From assembly GCF_900496995.4 (NCBI RefSeq), contig NC_044009.1, positions 34,371,505-34,435,504 on the forward strand: a DNA stretch of 64,000 bases, written 5' to 3'. Positions 52,146 to 64,000 of this stretch are shown piece after piece; positions within the stretch are counted from its first letter, which is position 1, and every line of letters starts with the position of its first letter. Both the position numbers and the translations under genes were made by a program. The notes under the pieces are model-generated. The model did not search any database and had not been told where the DNA came from. It worked only from the letters and a program-made list of their open reading frames with translations. This DNA comes from Aquila chrysaetos chrysaetos. Its lineage: Eukaryota; Chordata; Aves; Accipitriformes; Accipitridae.

Positions 52146-52374
52146 GTCCATTTCTGGTCCAAGAACTTCCCCGAAAGCGTGTTTCTAATTTTATGGAAAC
52201 CCTTTGAAATTTGGCACAGTTTTCAAAAGTATGTAGGAGAAAAAAAAGTCTGCCAGAGGTTTAGCCTCCGACTGTGAAAACAGACACTGCCTTTTCAAAC
52301 TCCTCTCCTAGATCACTGACCAACACCCAGAAGAGAGAATTTACATTCTTTTAGAATACAGCAGGAAAATGAAG
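52146..52374 (+). other. FAP: FAP exon 1 (5' UTR plus the first two codons)
   Basis: The stretch resembles the human FAP leader as I remember it, for example GTTTCTAATTTTATGGAAA, TTTGAAATTTGGCACAG and TTCAAAAGTATG. It ends GCAGGAAAATGAAG at a GTCTGT donor. ATG is at 52369-52371 and AAG at 52372-52374, giving Met-Lys, the known start of FAP. The left edge is estimated from the TATA box. Confidence 0.8.
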
Positions 52375-55300
52375 GTCTGTATGCTGCTGAATTCAGCTTT
52401 TGGTAACATTTACTTCTGTTGTTTTAAACTGTCAGCTATTGCACAAGGCCAGGCTCAGATGTGAGCGTATTTGTTTTAAAGAAAAAGGGAAGGGAAGTCT
52501 TTTCAAATGTACTGCAGGGACATTTTTGCTTGTTGCTTGGATGGGTTACAGCAGTTAAAGAGAGTGGGAGGATTTAATTATTTACAAGCCATAGAAGTGT
52601 GCTTCAGGCAATATTAGAACTGTAATTATTGTTTGTTTCTGCCCTGCAGACCCGGCTAAAAATCATATTTGGCGTGGTTATATGCCTTTTGCTTTCCTTA
52701 TTACTTATGTGTATTATACTGCTTCCATCAAGAGGTAAGGCATTTGTAATCTAATGTATTGTAAAACACAATATCTCTACAGCTACTATGACTTCTAAAG
52801 TTCACAAAAGTTTGTCAAATCATCTTTAGGATTGTCTTGTCAGAATTTTTATGGCTTTATCACTTCACAGAAATGTACCTACAGCTGAAATATCCTGAAG
52901 GTAGGATTGAAATGCCAGCAGATGTTGAAACAAGGAACTCCTTGAAGTGAAAAACACCAGAACTAACTTTATTGTGCATGATATATAATGTTCTTAGACA
53001 GGACTGCAAAAATAATTCTCAGATCTCCTCACATTATGTTATTTTTTATATTAGGGGTTAGGAGACTCTCACAAACTGTTAGTAATTTCCTTTAGCTTGG
53101 TGAACTTGTATTTGGTTTTAAATGGTTATGTAATAATTACAGAAGGTCTCTATCCAATTACAAGTTAAACATTTTGTTGTAGGTGGGGTATGTTGAATTG
53201 TTTGTGAACATATTTAAGATTGCATTTGAAAATTAAAGTCAGCATTGTATAAAATAGGGATGCATAGTTTGCTCTAGTATTACTGTGCTAGCTGTAGGTA
53301 AGTCAACACGGTGTGGTCTGCTGAGTCCTCTGGTAAAGTTTGAAGTGAGTGTGGTTTGAAATTTAGAGCCTGAGTGGTACTGACTTGATCGTATTTTTTT
53401 ACGTGAGAGGTGTAGTAAGGCCAATATAAGTATTTATATGGCCCTTTCACTATAGCAGATTAATTGAATGCCTCTGAAATAATTAAAATAGTAATAAAAA
53501 GCCTATATTCCAGTAACAGCATCTATTTAAAGGGATTGGTTTTTCTATTACTATTCTTTGTTCATGCGTTGGCAGGGTGACTGAGATGAAGAAATCAGTT
53601 TTGCATTTACAACTAAATGTTATAAAATCAGCTATCTGCTTAAATCTTGTGAAAGTTAAGTCCTGTAGTTAATATGCAGGTTTTGTGAAAGGTGAAATCT
53701 CTTTCCTACCTGATATTTCTGTGGAATATGTTTATCATGGGTTGTTTTGTTGAGAGAAGGGTTGGAGATTTCTGAAGCAGTTAGGGTTGATTCTGATATG
53801 CAGCATGTGAATATGAGGACAGATTATATCAAGGTGGGAGGCAGCGCTGGGAAGAAGTACAGAGTGACAGGTTTGACTTTTACTGTCAATGATGGGGTGC
53901 CAGATTTTTTGGCTAGCTTAAGCATGGTCAAATCTGAGCTTTGATTACTAGATAAATGTATGGTGTTGAGTCAGACTCACTCATACCAAGTCTGCATGTT
54001 AAGACGGCAGAATCTTTTTATGAGATTTAAACAAAAAAGCAGTGACGAAACAAAGAGGCTGGAGACAAAGGACCAGTTTGGCAGCCTGAAGAAGCTGTTA
54101 AAGATCATGGAAGGTACTGTAGGAGGAATTGAATGTAATTTTCCTTTCTGAAGTTATCACATACCAGCTCACTGGTCTTATTCTGAGCCTCTTCAGTACC
54201 TGAGCCATTACGAAGAACTCTTTTCATCTCTATAATTTCTTGGAATACTGACTTGGTAACCAGTCATATCGGATATCACATTTAGATCCAGTAGGATGAT
54301 AAAGAATTTATCTTACTTTACAGAATGCTTTTGAAGGAGCATTTTAGACAATTATGGAATACACAATTATGTTGAACATGTCTGATTATGGCTTCTTATT
54401 CTCAGATGGAACTACAAGTGATGCAGTTAGCTGTTTGAATGCCTAAACCTTTTTGAATTCTTAGTAGTCTGCTGATCTACTAGTTGTAAATGGAAGAAAT
54501 ATAAATTAATTTTGCAGTTACAAGTTTTGCAAGTCAAAGAGACAGGAAATAGCTACAGAGATGGAATGTTCTTTGTACATTCCACCTTTACTAGTGCTTA
54601 ACTGAAAGGATGTGGCAATCTAGAAAGACAATTTCATATGAGAAATGCATAGACACAGACTGACTAAATTTCTGCTTAAGAAATCGGCAAAGAAAAATGT
54701 CATCTGTAATTCTGAAAGAACTGGAAGGAATATTTAGTGCTAGTTTGTCTGCTAAGTTTCTAGTTATTCCACGCTCTTCAAACTTCTCAAAATATGATAG
54801 CTGGTTTTGGTTTACACATGGAAGAGTACAAAAATGTGAAAAATTCTCAAAAGTTATACTGGAAAATAATTTTCTGTTTGCAGAGGATAGTAAGGGGGAA
54901 ATAGTTGCAGTTATTACGCAATTTCTGTGGGGCTCAGAAGAGCAAGGTGGGCAATCTCGATATAGTGAATGGCATCTATGCCTAAGAAATTAGTGACAGG
55001 TTTTTGACATTTCTTTGAGTTAGGAATGTGCTATGTGATTTACCTAACTATGATAACTCAGCTATGATAACCCAACTCTAAACAGTTCAGAAAGGTTCTT
55101 TTCACTTGTACACTGGTGTACCTAGTCCTGTTCTTCTGCAGCATAAACAAGACAGAAAATACCTGTCTGCAGTTGAAAAGTAATAGGGGAACCACAGGCA
55201 CAGTTACAATTAGCTAAATGTATTGGTTAGGCTCCAAATTAATCTTTTCTTCTGATATTTTTAATGAATATCCAGAATCCTGCCTGTCAATGTTTCTGTT

Positions 55301-58300
55301 CCAATTACACACTTGACCTAGGCCTGAGACAAAGACCCTGGTTCTCTGATGTTGCAGATTAGGTCATGGGGCGTACTTCTCAGCCAGGAAGCAGCAGCCA
55401 GTTTCTTAGGAACTGGTGGTGTTCTTTGCTGCACCCCAGCCAAATCCATTTTCTGATTCAATAAATGCCTCTCCGTGTTCCGATGCGATGTCAAACAGGG
55501 TGGCTTCCATCATTGTGGAGTGGAAGAAAAATGCTTCCAGTCAGGAATTCAGTTGCTGACACTGAATTCTGCTGGAGGTGGTGGTGTTAGTTGCTGCTTT
55601 CTAATTGAAATGGGTGCCTGGATGTTTGACTTAAAACAGAAATAAAGAGAAATTCGCATCTTCTTGGCCATCTATCAAAATTGGCAAGTGACAATTAGAG
55701 ATTATAAACTTACAGCTGTTGCTGAAGTTTCTTGTAACTGAAAATCAATAGATTATTGTGACAGTGTGCTTCCACCAAAATCTGGTGGTTCAGTCTTAGC
55801 TAAGAGTTCAGGCTCAGATCTAAGTAATAGTGTAAACCTAGCTACAGTGATCTGTACACTGGTGGCAGAGAGCTATCATAAGGTATTAGAACAGAGTAAT
55901 AAAAACCGATATTAAGATGGATTAGACTAATTCATATGTCTTCTGTTTGGTACTTCAGACTGCATAAAAAATGGTAGGAATTCATACTAAAATCTTTCTG
56001 GATAAGTTTTCAAAAACCAACATGCTCCATTAGTTTATGTTCCCTTAACAGGATTCATTCTGCTATACTTATACAGCTGTGGTCTGTGACAATATTCCTA
56101 GGACTGTGGGCTGGGTGGTCCTTTTCTTTCCAAATCTGACTAGTGCTTTGAACAAACTCTTTGTTGCTTAGATTCTTAAATCAGCTTGAAGTGCTTACCC
56201 AAAACAGGCTCTATTAATTTTCTGTGCTTATTCATATGCTGGTGGCAGAATAAATACTCTGGTTTAGGACTAACTTAAAGGGGTTAGCACAACAATTTTA
56301 CCTTTCCAAGTCTATGCTTAGAAATAATGTATGACAGCTATGACCTAAGGTAAATTTTTATACTAGCTTTTCTTTATAAATATATTTTCTGAAAATTTAA
56401 TTTTTGATAACTGAAAGGGATTATAATGATTCTTTCTTAGTGTATAGTTAGACAGAGGCTTTTTTCCTAAGCACCACACAGCCGCTCACTCGCTCCCCCC
56501 CCGCCCCCCGCAGTGGGATGGGGGAGAGAATTGGAAGAGTAAAAGTGAGAAAACTCGTGGGTTGAGATAAAGACAGTTTAATAGGTAAAGCAAAAGCCGT
56601 GCACACAAGCAAAGCAAAACAAGGAATTCATTCACTACTTCCCATCAGCAGGCAGGTGTTCAGCCATCTCCAGAAAATCAGGGCTGCATCATGCGTAACC
56701 GTTACTTGGAAAGACAAATGCCATAACTCTGAACATCCCTCCCTTTCTTCTTCCTCCCCCAACTTTATATGCTGAGCATGACATCTTATGGTATGGAATA
56801 TCCCTTTGGTCAGTTGGGGTCAACTGTCCCAGCTGTATCCCCTCCCAACTTCTTGTGCATCTGCTTGCTGGCAGAGCATGGGAAACTGAAAAATCCTTGA
56901 CTTAGTCTAAACACTACTTAACAACAACTAAAAACATCACTGTGTTATCAACATTGTTCTCATACTAAATCCAAAACACAACACGATACCAGCTACTAGG
57001 AAGAAAATTGACTCTATCCCAGCCGAAACCAGGACAACCATGTTGTGGAATAAGCCAACAGGGCTTTGAAATCCAAAGCAAGGGTTGTGTTGGTCTACCC
57101 ACATCCAGTCTTTTAAAGGGGATAATCCTGATAATAAATACAACAGGATTTCACAGTGAGATTGGTGTGCATAAAGTTCATCTGAGTTTAATATAATTGA
57201 CAGTTCTGCTTTTTGTGTTTTATTAAGCTCCCTCACAACAGTACTGAACTGAACAGCAAAGGAGAAGGTATCTGGATAAAGCCAGTGACAATTAGTAGAT
57301 GCTTACAGGCTTTTATCACCACAATTATACATGTACGTTGAATACACTGAAATGCATGAGTGAGTAATTATGATCATGGAATATATAAAGCAAGTTACAC
57401 TGTGAAGCAAAATAACCAAATCAATGCACAGAGAAATACAGAACTGCACCCTCTAAATGAATGCAAATGGACCACAAAGGATTAAAAATGAGACAGTGGG
57501 GTGGTGAAAGGAAAAGAGCAAAGCTGAAATTTGGTAAGCTTTCACTTCTGTATTTGGCTCTGCTGTTTGCTTCCTTTTTGTCCCTGGGCATCTTTTTTCA
57601 TCTTTGTTGTTTCATAGAGAAATGAAACACTACTAAAGAATTTACAAAGCTTACCAACAGCCATCCAAATCACTGTCTATATAGTGCTGCAGACGTGTAA
57701 AGTACTTTTCATGTTAGGGTCTATTCTGTGAACAGAGATTTAGAATACTATTGCTGAACCGGTCTTTAGTTACAAAAGAAAGAATCGGCAACAATTGTAG
57801 GAAACAATTAAAGATGCTGCTTTTAATTAAAGCATTTTAAAGATATCTTCTGTTGCCTAGAAACAACCATTCAAAATTATAAGTAATCAAGTAAGAAATA
57901 GTTGTGTTCAGATTTTTTGCAGCCTACTGGTAGAAATTAAGATAGGCATGGACACATTTTGAAAATCATTAGCAGTCATAATAAATTATCACAGAATATT
58001 AAGTATGCAAGGGTGAGGTGGCTAACAGAGTAAAGGTTTAAATTACAGCTGGGAAAATTAGACCAGAGATGAGACATTTGTGGTATTGCTTGTCTTTTTA
58101 GTAAAAAATCCTCTTAAACTGAGAGAAGGAACCAGGAAATTTTACCAGATTAAGGTATCAAACAGGACTGCAAATTTAAGCCTCCTATACACACAACCGT
58201 GGAAACAGATCTTAATAGTGGATTCTTTTGCTAATAGGCATATTCACTTAGAGAATTTAAACTGAAAGCTAGTGATAAGTAATCATCGCTCAATATAAAT

Positions 58301-61300
58301 AGAAGTGGATTCTTCTTTGGAATTATTTTCGATGCATTTTTTTAAGAGTTTGCCATCTTCTGTGCTTATCATTAACATATCAAAGATCTCCAATATACGG
58401 TCATGGTATTAGCAAGAGGATTTAACTTCTTATTGAACTTCTTGGCATATTTTCTGGACATATTGCTAGCTTGGAGTTTATACTGATAGGTTTTCGCCTA
58501 TGGATTGGCATTCAATTTTATTTCTCATGACAGCTTTCTTCTGCATTAGTGCAGACAAGGCTAGTGTCAACAGTCAACCTGACATGTGTATTCTACAGTA
58601 AGTAATAGTCACTTAGCAGAAGAAAACATGTATTATAATTACAAAGTACCATAGAAGAGAATATGAAGAAACATTTCAAGGAAGTCAGTGTGATCTTAAC
58701 AGAGAGGGCAGATGTAATGAGGAAGTGATGGAGCATGATATGAAACCTGAGGGCAACAAGTCATCTTGATTATCTGACTGTCATCTGAGAGCTCTGAAGG
58801 AACAAACAGGGGAAGTGGCAGATATCTACTAGGCTACAGTGTGACATCTCCACTACCTCTGAAGACCATGGCAAAAGTCCCCTCTTTTTTAAAGGAGAAA
58901 AGTATAGAATCCAGAATGCCTAGACTTACAAGCTGCCATTACTATGGTACTGAACTTTAAAAACTGGCCTTTATCAGAAATGTTCCTGTGTCTTTTAAGG
59001 ATTAAATATTTTGAGTACTCTTTCTCTTGTGAACTGCATAATTTCTCTTTTTTGCCTTTTTTTACATTTTTATAATGGAATTTTTCATTTCCATGCACTT
59101 AGCAAGCCATCATTTTCAGCATTACCCTCTTCTCATGCAGTTGATTGACCTTAAATTTTGTTTTTAAAATCTGCCCTAGCTTAAGGTGTTTAGCTTTGGG
59201 AAGAAACATAGTCAGACAAGAGCCACAAAACCAGCCACAATTTTGTGTATTATTTTTATGCAGCGCTCTGATCTGCTTAGAAATCAAATACCTGGCTTCT
59301 GTCCTGTCTTTTCTCCAGAATCATTGCCAATTTTCTTTTGCAGCATTAAATAAAATGTTGATGTTTGTGTTCACTCATTCACTACTTTTGAGCATTATTT
59401 TTACCTGCATACCTTCATCTATTTTTTTCATGTGGGTACTAAGAAATATATGTGGATGGTGGTTATTTTGCAAGCCTTATATCTGTCTTCTAACACTGTT
59501 TGATGAGGCATTTATGAAATTTGGCAGTAGGGGTTTGTATGCACATCCTGTTGTTTGACTCTGCTGAATATGTGCAGGTCCCTATTAAAATAGTTGTCTC
59601 TACATACCACAGAAGTTCATGAAACCCATGCTTTAAAAAAAAACTTTGATTTATCTTTTGTGTGGAAAAGGCTTTTCTTGGACTCACAGGGTCTACAAGT
59701 AAATATGTCTGAGTGAATAAATGACTGGGTGAAATAAATTAGTTTGTCTAGTTTCTAATTTTTTTATTCCTGAAGGTGAGTCCTTCAGAAGCTAAAGGAC
59801 CTTATCAGAACAGTAAGAGAACTTTCCTTTCTTCTGTGCCTACTCTCTGCATACCTCCAGCATTATGCTATCCTCGCTGTTCCCGGGTGCTAAATATAGA
59901 AAAAAAGGAAATATTGGACTAGTAATTACTTCTTCTTTTTACTTTTTTTTTCCCACTTCACAGCACTGCATTAACAGAAACTTTCTGTCTTATTCTTAGC
60001 TGTCAACACCAATGATGGTCCCAGGGCTCTTACATTGGAGGATTATTTGAATGGAAACTTCCAATATAAAACATTTTTTCCATATTGGGTGTCAGGTAAG
60101 TAAAACCTTTTCTAAAAAGTACATAAGCCTTTCTAATATGCATTTCCAGACTGGTTTACACAGACTCAGAAATGTATTTTCCTTCCAGCTTTACTGTGAA
60201 TAAATGCTAACTATGAAATTAAACAATCTGCTAGTCAAAACTTATGGTTAAAATTTACTATTCTGTCAGTCATTCTAGAAATTCTAGGTATTTGATGTTT
60301 CAACAGACATGTTTGAGTCAAATATAAACTATAATTTTACAGAGGCCTTCAGTGTTTTATTTCTTTTACTGTCATATTCATTGAAGCAAGTGAAAGAAAT
60401 ATGTCAATGTATCAGTCATTTCTTAAGCAATCTCCTTTTTTGTGTTTGTAACAGCACTTTTTCATGTACCATTTGTAATAATTGAGGTAGCCTGTCTTAC
60501 AGGCCTCATTCTTCTTTGTTTTCGGTAGTACCTAGCTCTGCAATGAGCCCAGCTGTTCTTATCTCATTTAAGGAAATGCTGACACTGCTGAAATTCCTGA
60601 GTTCCAATGAATTGCATTGAAAATAAGGTTGAGTTTCTAAGCACATTCCTTAAGGTAGAAGATAAAGACATGAAGTTAATTGCTGCTGATATATGTGTCT
60701 GTGTGTGGCTGAATACTAGTCTTGTTATCATTGAATTGCAGCAGCACCGAAAGGCTTGAGCTAGATTGGATTACATTCTGGTACACACACTACTACGGCT
60801 CCTATCTATGCACTGCCTCAAGCAATTATTGTTCTCTGACTAGAGACAAGAAACATAGTGCCTGTTCGCATGGAGTCTTACCAAGTTAGTTTTAACCCAC
60901 TATTTTAGAACTGAACTGAAGCCTTCCAGGACATTGCTAGCAGCAGTTCAAGTTTTACAATTAACAATTTGAAGTATGTTGACATCACTTGTATGATTTA
61001 AAAATTAGGTCACCATTTGTTAGAATTCTATCTGAATGTCTGAAGTATGTAGGCAGCATATCACCTAAACCTAATATTCTCCTTCCCTCTTTATATCCTT
61101 CTCACTTAGACTTATCTTTCCTCTTAACTGTCACACAGCTCACGCAAAAGTCATGCCATAGATTCCATAGATAGTCATGCCTACAGCATTCCATATGTCT
61201 ACTTTTCTTCTGAAGCAAGGAGTTAAAATTTAATATCTCTTCCTAAGGGTGCCTGAGATCACCACAAATGCAGTTACACAAATCACAGAAGTGTGCTCAA

Positions 61301-63778
61301 AAGGTCCAAGGGTGATTGAATTTCCTAAAAATGAGCACCTTATACAATATTTCAGGCTGCTTTTAAACTGTTAAAGTCTCTCTCTCTTCAGCTACACCAA
61401 GTGTGTAATTTCTTCTCTCTGTTTATAGCAGTGAAGATAATGGTGTGAAACTAAAATTCTGATCTTCATTCTCTATCAAACTATGGCTCAGGTCTTGAGC
61501 ACAAGGTAGCGTTAAATTCCATTCTCATCGAAGGCCACTCATCTGTGTGAGTAAGGGCAGCATCATTTATGTAGTGTTAGTTACATGGTACTGCTGTTAT
61601 CTATGGAATCTGTACAAATGAGAATGTTCTGGTGAAATTATAAGCAAAGATCTCGAATGTTTTCTTTAAAACATTTACATTGTGGTACTGGCCTTTTAAT
61701 GGGTCTGTCTCTGGTATTCTTGATCAGACATTACTGAGAATAAAATCTGGCATTTAATTTTAAAGTTAACTAGCTGATTCTGTGTGCAGTGTGTAATCTT
61801 GAGAACGTACTTTAAGAACCCTGAAGACAGTTTGTTGATAACTCTGTACCTTGGCATCATTAGAAGAAAAACATTTTTTATGTAGATGCCAAAAGATATT
61901 TGCTCAAAATCTATTCATTGACAGGAGTGTGAATACTTTGATAAACGGATCTGTTCTGTAGTATCTTCTGTGCAAGATAACAGCCCTTTTATCTTGTTTA
62001 TAAAGATAATGAATATCTTCATCAGTCCGCAGAAGATGATATTATTCTTTACAATGTTGAAATGAACTACCCAACTACCATCATGACTAACAGCACAATG
62101 GTACGTACCTTTTCAATTAATAAAAAGGCAGCAAAATGCAGTTGCGTTTCAAGTACCAGTTTAAAAGTGAGTGGATTAAAACCTGACTCATCAAATCCTT
62201 ATTTAAAGGTTTTTCACTAGAATCTAATCTATTTCTTAATCTTTCAGAAACAAGTTAATGCTTCAAATTATGTGTTGTCAGCAGACAAATATTTCATAGC
62301 TCTGGAAAGCAATTATTCAAAGGTAATTATTTAAATAGATCACTTAATGAAATGTTTGGTTTCATTTAGTATTTTGTTGATTGTGGTTGTGATAGATAAA
62401 TGTTTCTTGGTAGTGTCTTGAGAAAGGTGTAGGCTGTGAAAAGGCAGCTGATTAATTAGATTATCTTTTTCCAAGTTAATAATATTATTTTCTTGCTTAA
62501 TTTTTGCAGCTGTGGAGATACTCTTACACAGCATCATACCACATTTATGATCTCATATATGGGTAAGGCCAGATATTTCTTAGAGCAAGATATGGTGAAT
62601 ACTCTGTAGTGACGTGCTTGCAAGCATTTCCACTGAAAAAATCTATAGTAATGTGACTACCACCCTGCTTTGCTTTTGCCTGAATCTATCAGGTTACTTG
62701 TTTGCTTGAAAAAAATGGCCTCTAAGAAAATCATACAGTCCTTTCATCTACTCATTCAGGTGTCTGGATTGATTTATATATTTCATGCCCTAAAACTTTC
62801 ACTGCTCAACATTCTCATCTTTTTTTCTTCTTTGCATAATTTTCTCCCACCTTGTCTTGGCTGCTTGAGTCCACTTCAGTCTCACACCTGATGTCTCCAG
62901 GCCCTTCTCTTGTTTAATTCATCCTTTTTATGGTTGATCTAATCTTTAGCTTTCCTAAAACTCTCACATGTCCTTTAGTGCTCCAGTGATCTTGTAACAG
63001 TCCATCCTGGGTTCCTTAAAATTTTACAGCTTCTTCCATGGCATTTGGTCTCTTTCCCAGGATCTTCCCCAAACCATTACTCTTTCCACCCAAGTCAGAA
63101 GGAGACATCTGCCTCCCCATACTTGTTATATATACTCCCCATACCCATGTATGGCATACTTATGCCATTAAGTAGCAGCATGACCAAATGCTTCCTAGTT
63201 CTGAGCAACAGGGGCTGCACTGAGCTGCTCCACTCTTGGGAAACTGTTGGCTCAAGGTGACAGGAAAAGATTGCTGCAAGCTAATGTGAGTAGAGAGGTA
63301 AAGCATGTGGGTCATGATCCTTAACAAATGTTTAATTGCTGCTTTTATGCTTGCCTCAACATGCTATATCCTGCATTCACATTTCCCAATAACTTGCTGA
63401 GAATGTAATGCAGACTGCAGATAGAGCAAATGACTGTAGATGCTTGTGCAGTATTTAGAAAGAGATAAGGCTTGCCTCTTAGGCTGTTGAATATGTTTTC
63501 AAAGGGTTGAGTTGCAATCTTTATCAGCACTGGTGCACACCATCACATTACTGCATGTCTCACTGCCTGCCTTAGTTTTGCATTGCTCAAGAAACAATAA
63601 GCTGTTAGAAAATATAGCCCTTCATGAATTTTATATGAATGTACAGTATAATGATCCATTTGTACTGTGCACAAAAAGCCATCTCAACTTCTTTCCTTTT
63701 TTTAGTGGTTTTGTAACAGAAAATCAGCTTCCACATAAAATTCAGTATATATCCTGGTCACCCGTTGGACACAAATTG
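52369..63778 (+). CDS. FAP: FAP, fibroblast activation protein alpha (first seven exons; continues beyond window)
   Basis: FAP is a dimeric type II membrane serine protease of the S9B/DPP4 family, with dipeptidyl peptidase and gelatinase activity, made by activated stromal fibroblasts. Coding exons: 52369-52374, 52650-52734, 60000-60095, 62006-62100, 62248-62322, 62510-62562, 63706-63778. Joined, they give 161 residues in one frame. They cover the short cytoplasmic tail (MKTRLK), one membrane helix (about 7-27), the stalk and the first blades of the beta-propeller (LWRYSYTASYHIYDL, QYISWSPVGHKL). The catalytic Ser-Asp-His domain lies on exons to the right of the window. FAP follows IFIH1 on the same strand, as in mammals. 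No disruption was seen in the visible part. Confidence 0.94.
52650..52734 (+). CDS. FAP: FAP exon 2 (membrane anchor)
   Basis: After CCCTGCAG, encodes TRLKIIFGVVICLLLSLLLM then CIILLPSR, followed by GTAAGG. Residues 7-27 form the single signal-anchor helix of a type II membrane protein. Human FAP has TWVKIVFGVATSAVLALLVM and CIVLRPSR. Confidence 0.95.
52735..59999 (+). other. FAP: FAP intron 2 (large first real intron)
   Basis: About 7.3 kb, GT-AG. It contains the LTR copy at 56467-57036. No other exon was recognised. Open frames at 53747-54151, 54697-54993 and 59145-59558 have no recognisable similarity or matching splice sites. The sequence at 55300-55620 is somewhat richer in GC but was not identified. 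Confidence 0.65.
56467..57036 (+). mobile_element. LTR of the same avian endogenous retrovirus family, in FAP intron 2
   Basis: The 3' end TCTATCCCAGCCGAAACC then AGGACA, the middle ATGGTATGGAATATCCC and the 5' part CCGCTCACT through TTGAGATAAAGACAGTTTAA match the LTR in IFIH1 intron 3, in the same orientation. The first 25-30 bases (TGTCATGGTTTAA and onward) are missing, so it is 5'-truncated or the edge has decayed, and no target duplication can be seen. A TATA-like TTTATAT lies at about 56763. No internal retroviral genes are attached. Confidence 0.85.
60000..60095 (+). CDS. FAP: FAP exon 3
   Basis: Acceptor TTATTCTTAG, donor GTAAGT, phase 1 at both ends. It encodes AVNTNDGPRALTLEDYLNGN then FQYKTFFPYWVS, matching human RALTLKDILNGTFSYKTFFPNWIS. 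The human glycosylation site NGT (N49) is NGN here, so that sequon is absent. Confidence 0.94.
60096..62005 (+). other. FAP: FAP intron 3
   Basis: GT-AG intron of 1.9 kb ending TTTATAAAG. No other feature recognised. Confidence 0.7.
62006..62100 (+). CDS. FAP: FAP exon 4
   Basis: Encodes DNEYLHQSAEDDIILYNVEM then NYPTTIMTNSTM, after a TTATAAAG acceptor with a weak pyrimidine tract and before GTACGT. Human has GQEYLHQSADNNIVLYNIET. An Asn-Ser-Thr sequon (N91) near the end may be glycosylated. Confidence 0.93.
62248..62322 (+). CDS. FAP: FAP exon 5
   Basis: Encodes KQVNASNYVLSADKYFIALE then SNYSK, 25 codons at phase 0, between CTTTCAG and GTAATT. It corresponds to human KSVNASNYGLSPDRQFVYLE and SDYSK. 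The NAS sequon (N98) is conserved with human N92. Confidence 0.94.
62510..62562 (+). CDS. FAP: FAP exon 6
   Basis: Encodes LWRYSYTASYHIYDLIY plus GG of the next glycine codon, between TTTTTGCAG and GTAAGG. LWRYSYTA and YDL are typical of the DPP4/FAP propeller's first blade. Confidence 0.94.
62563..63705 (+). other. FAP: FAP intron 6
   Basis: GT-AG intron of 1.1 kb, rich in C/T between about 62740 and 63110. I see no recognisable repeat or exon in it. Confidence 0.65.
63706..63778 (+). CDS. FAP: FAP exon 7
   Basis: Encodes GFVTENQLPHKIQYISWSPV then GHKL, between TTTTTTTAG and a GTCAGT donor. Human has GEFVRGNELPRPIQYLCWSP and VGSKL. The frame reads through the donor to 63808 but homology ends at KL, so the exon ends at 63778. 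Confidence 0.93.
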
Positions 63779-64000
63779 GTCAGTAAAGTTAATGAAGCAC
63801 TAGAATGATTTTGCTTTGTGTGGCTAGAAGACATTTATTTGCCTTTGGTTATCATTTTGTTAGGCCATTTTTTTGACAGGCCTGTGTGTATTAACCTTGG
63901 TTGTGAGCAAGAATGACAAAACAGTTTTAACTTGTTAAATTTAACTTGTCTGTGTCTCAATAGAAGAATCCATGTTCTCAGCTACGTTATGTGTTTCCAT
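63779..64000 (+). other. FAP: Start of FAP intron 7, cut by the window end
   Basis: Intronic sequence after the GTCAGT donor. The next exon is expected to the right of the window. Confidence 0.7.

Noticed and set aside
59145-59558. 137-codon frame in FAP intron 2
   Set aside because: Hydrophobic, T-rich chance frame without splice signals or recognised similarity.

Overview
The window is vertebrate nuclear DNA, almost certainly from a bird. The genes are split by long introns with GT-AG splice sites. Promoters lie in CpG islands in an otherwise AT-rich background. The recognisable interspersed repeats are CR1 LINE fragments and TG...CA long terminal repeats of a kind common in Neoaves. The gene order matches the conserved block KCNH7 - GCA - IFIH1 - FAP known from human 2q24. 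No bacterial genes, CRISPR arrays, tRNAs or rRNAs were seen.

Layout, left to right. (1) 1-2.4 kb: the end of the last KCNH7 intron, the terminal coding exon of KCNH7 (potassium channel Kv11.3/ERG3) on the + strand, and its 3' UTR. (2) 2.4-15.1 kb: mostly non-coding, with two grancalcin (GCA) exons on the - strand at 11.3 and 13.0 kb and a CpG island at 14.6-15.5 kb that could be the GCA promoter. GCA looks damaged: exon 2 has lost its GT donor, exon 3 has lost an EF-hand ligand, and no later exons were recognised by eye. (3) 16.2-16.7 kb: a CR1 LINE 3' fragment. (4) 17.1-46.7 kb: a complete 16-exon IFIH1 gene (MDA5, the cytosolic double-stranded RNA sensor) on the + strand. A CpG-island promoter carries a consensus interferon-stimulated response element. 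Splicing the 16 exons gives an unbroken frame of 1007 codons with two CARDs, the DECH helicase and the zinc-binding C-terminal domain. (5) 46.7-52.1 kb: intergenic DNA with a small CpG island containing a near-perfect CTCF motif. (6) 52.1 kb to the end: the first seven exons of FAP (fibroblast activation protein alpha, a type II membrane serine protease) on the + strand, with a TATA-box promoter. The gene runs off the window.

IFIH1 and FAP are adjacent on the same strand but unrelated in function: innate antiviral sensing versus stromal proteolysis. The CpG island with the CTCF motif lies between them and may separate their regulation. Two copies of the same LTR family sit in introns in the + orientation, one in IFIH1 intron 3 with a perfect 5-bp target duplication and one in FAP intron 2.

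The observation most worth following is a candidate extra exon in IFIH1 intron 4 (29172). It has a strong acceptor and the right phase. It either ends at an in-frame stop followed by a polyadenylation signal, giving a CARD-only MDA5 of about 320 residues, or acts as a 36-nt cassette exon. Exon boundaries come from reading splice signals and comparing with remembered family sequences; no alignment or transcript data were available.
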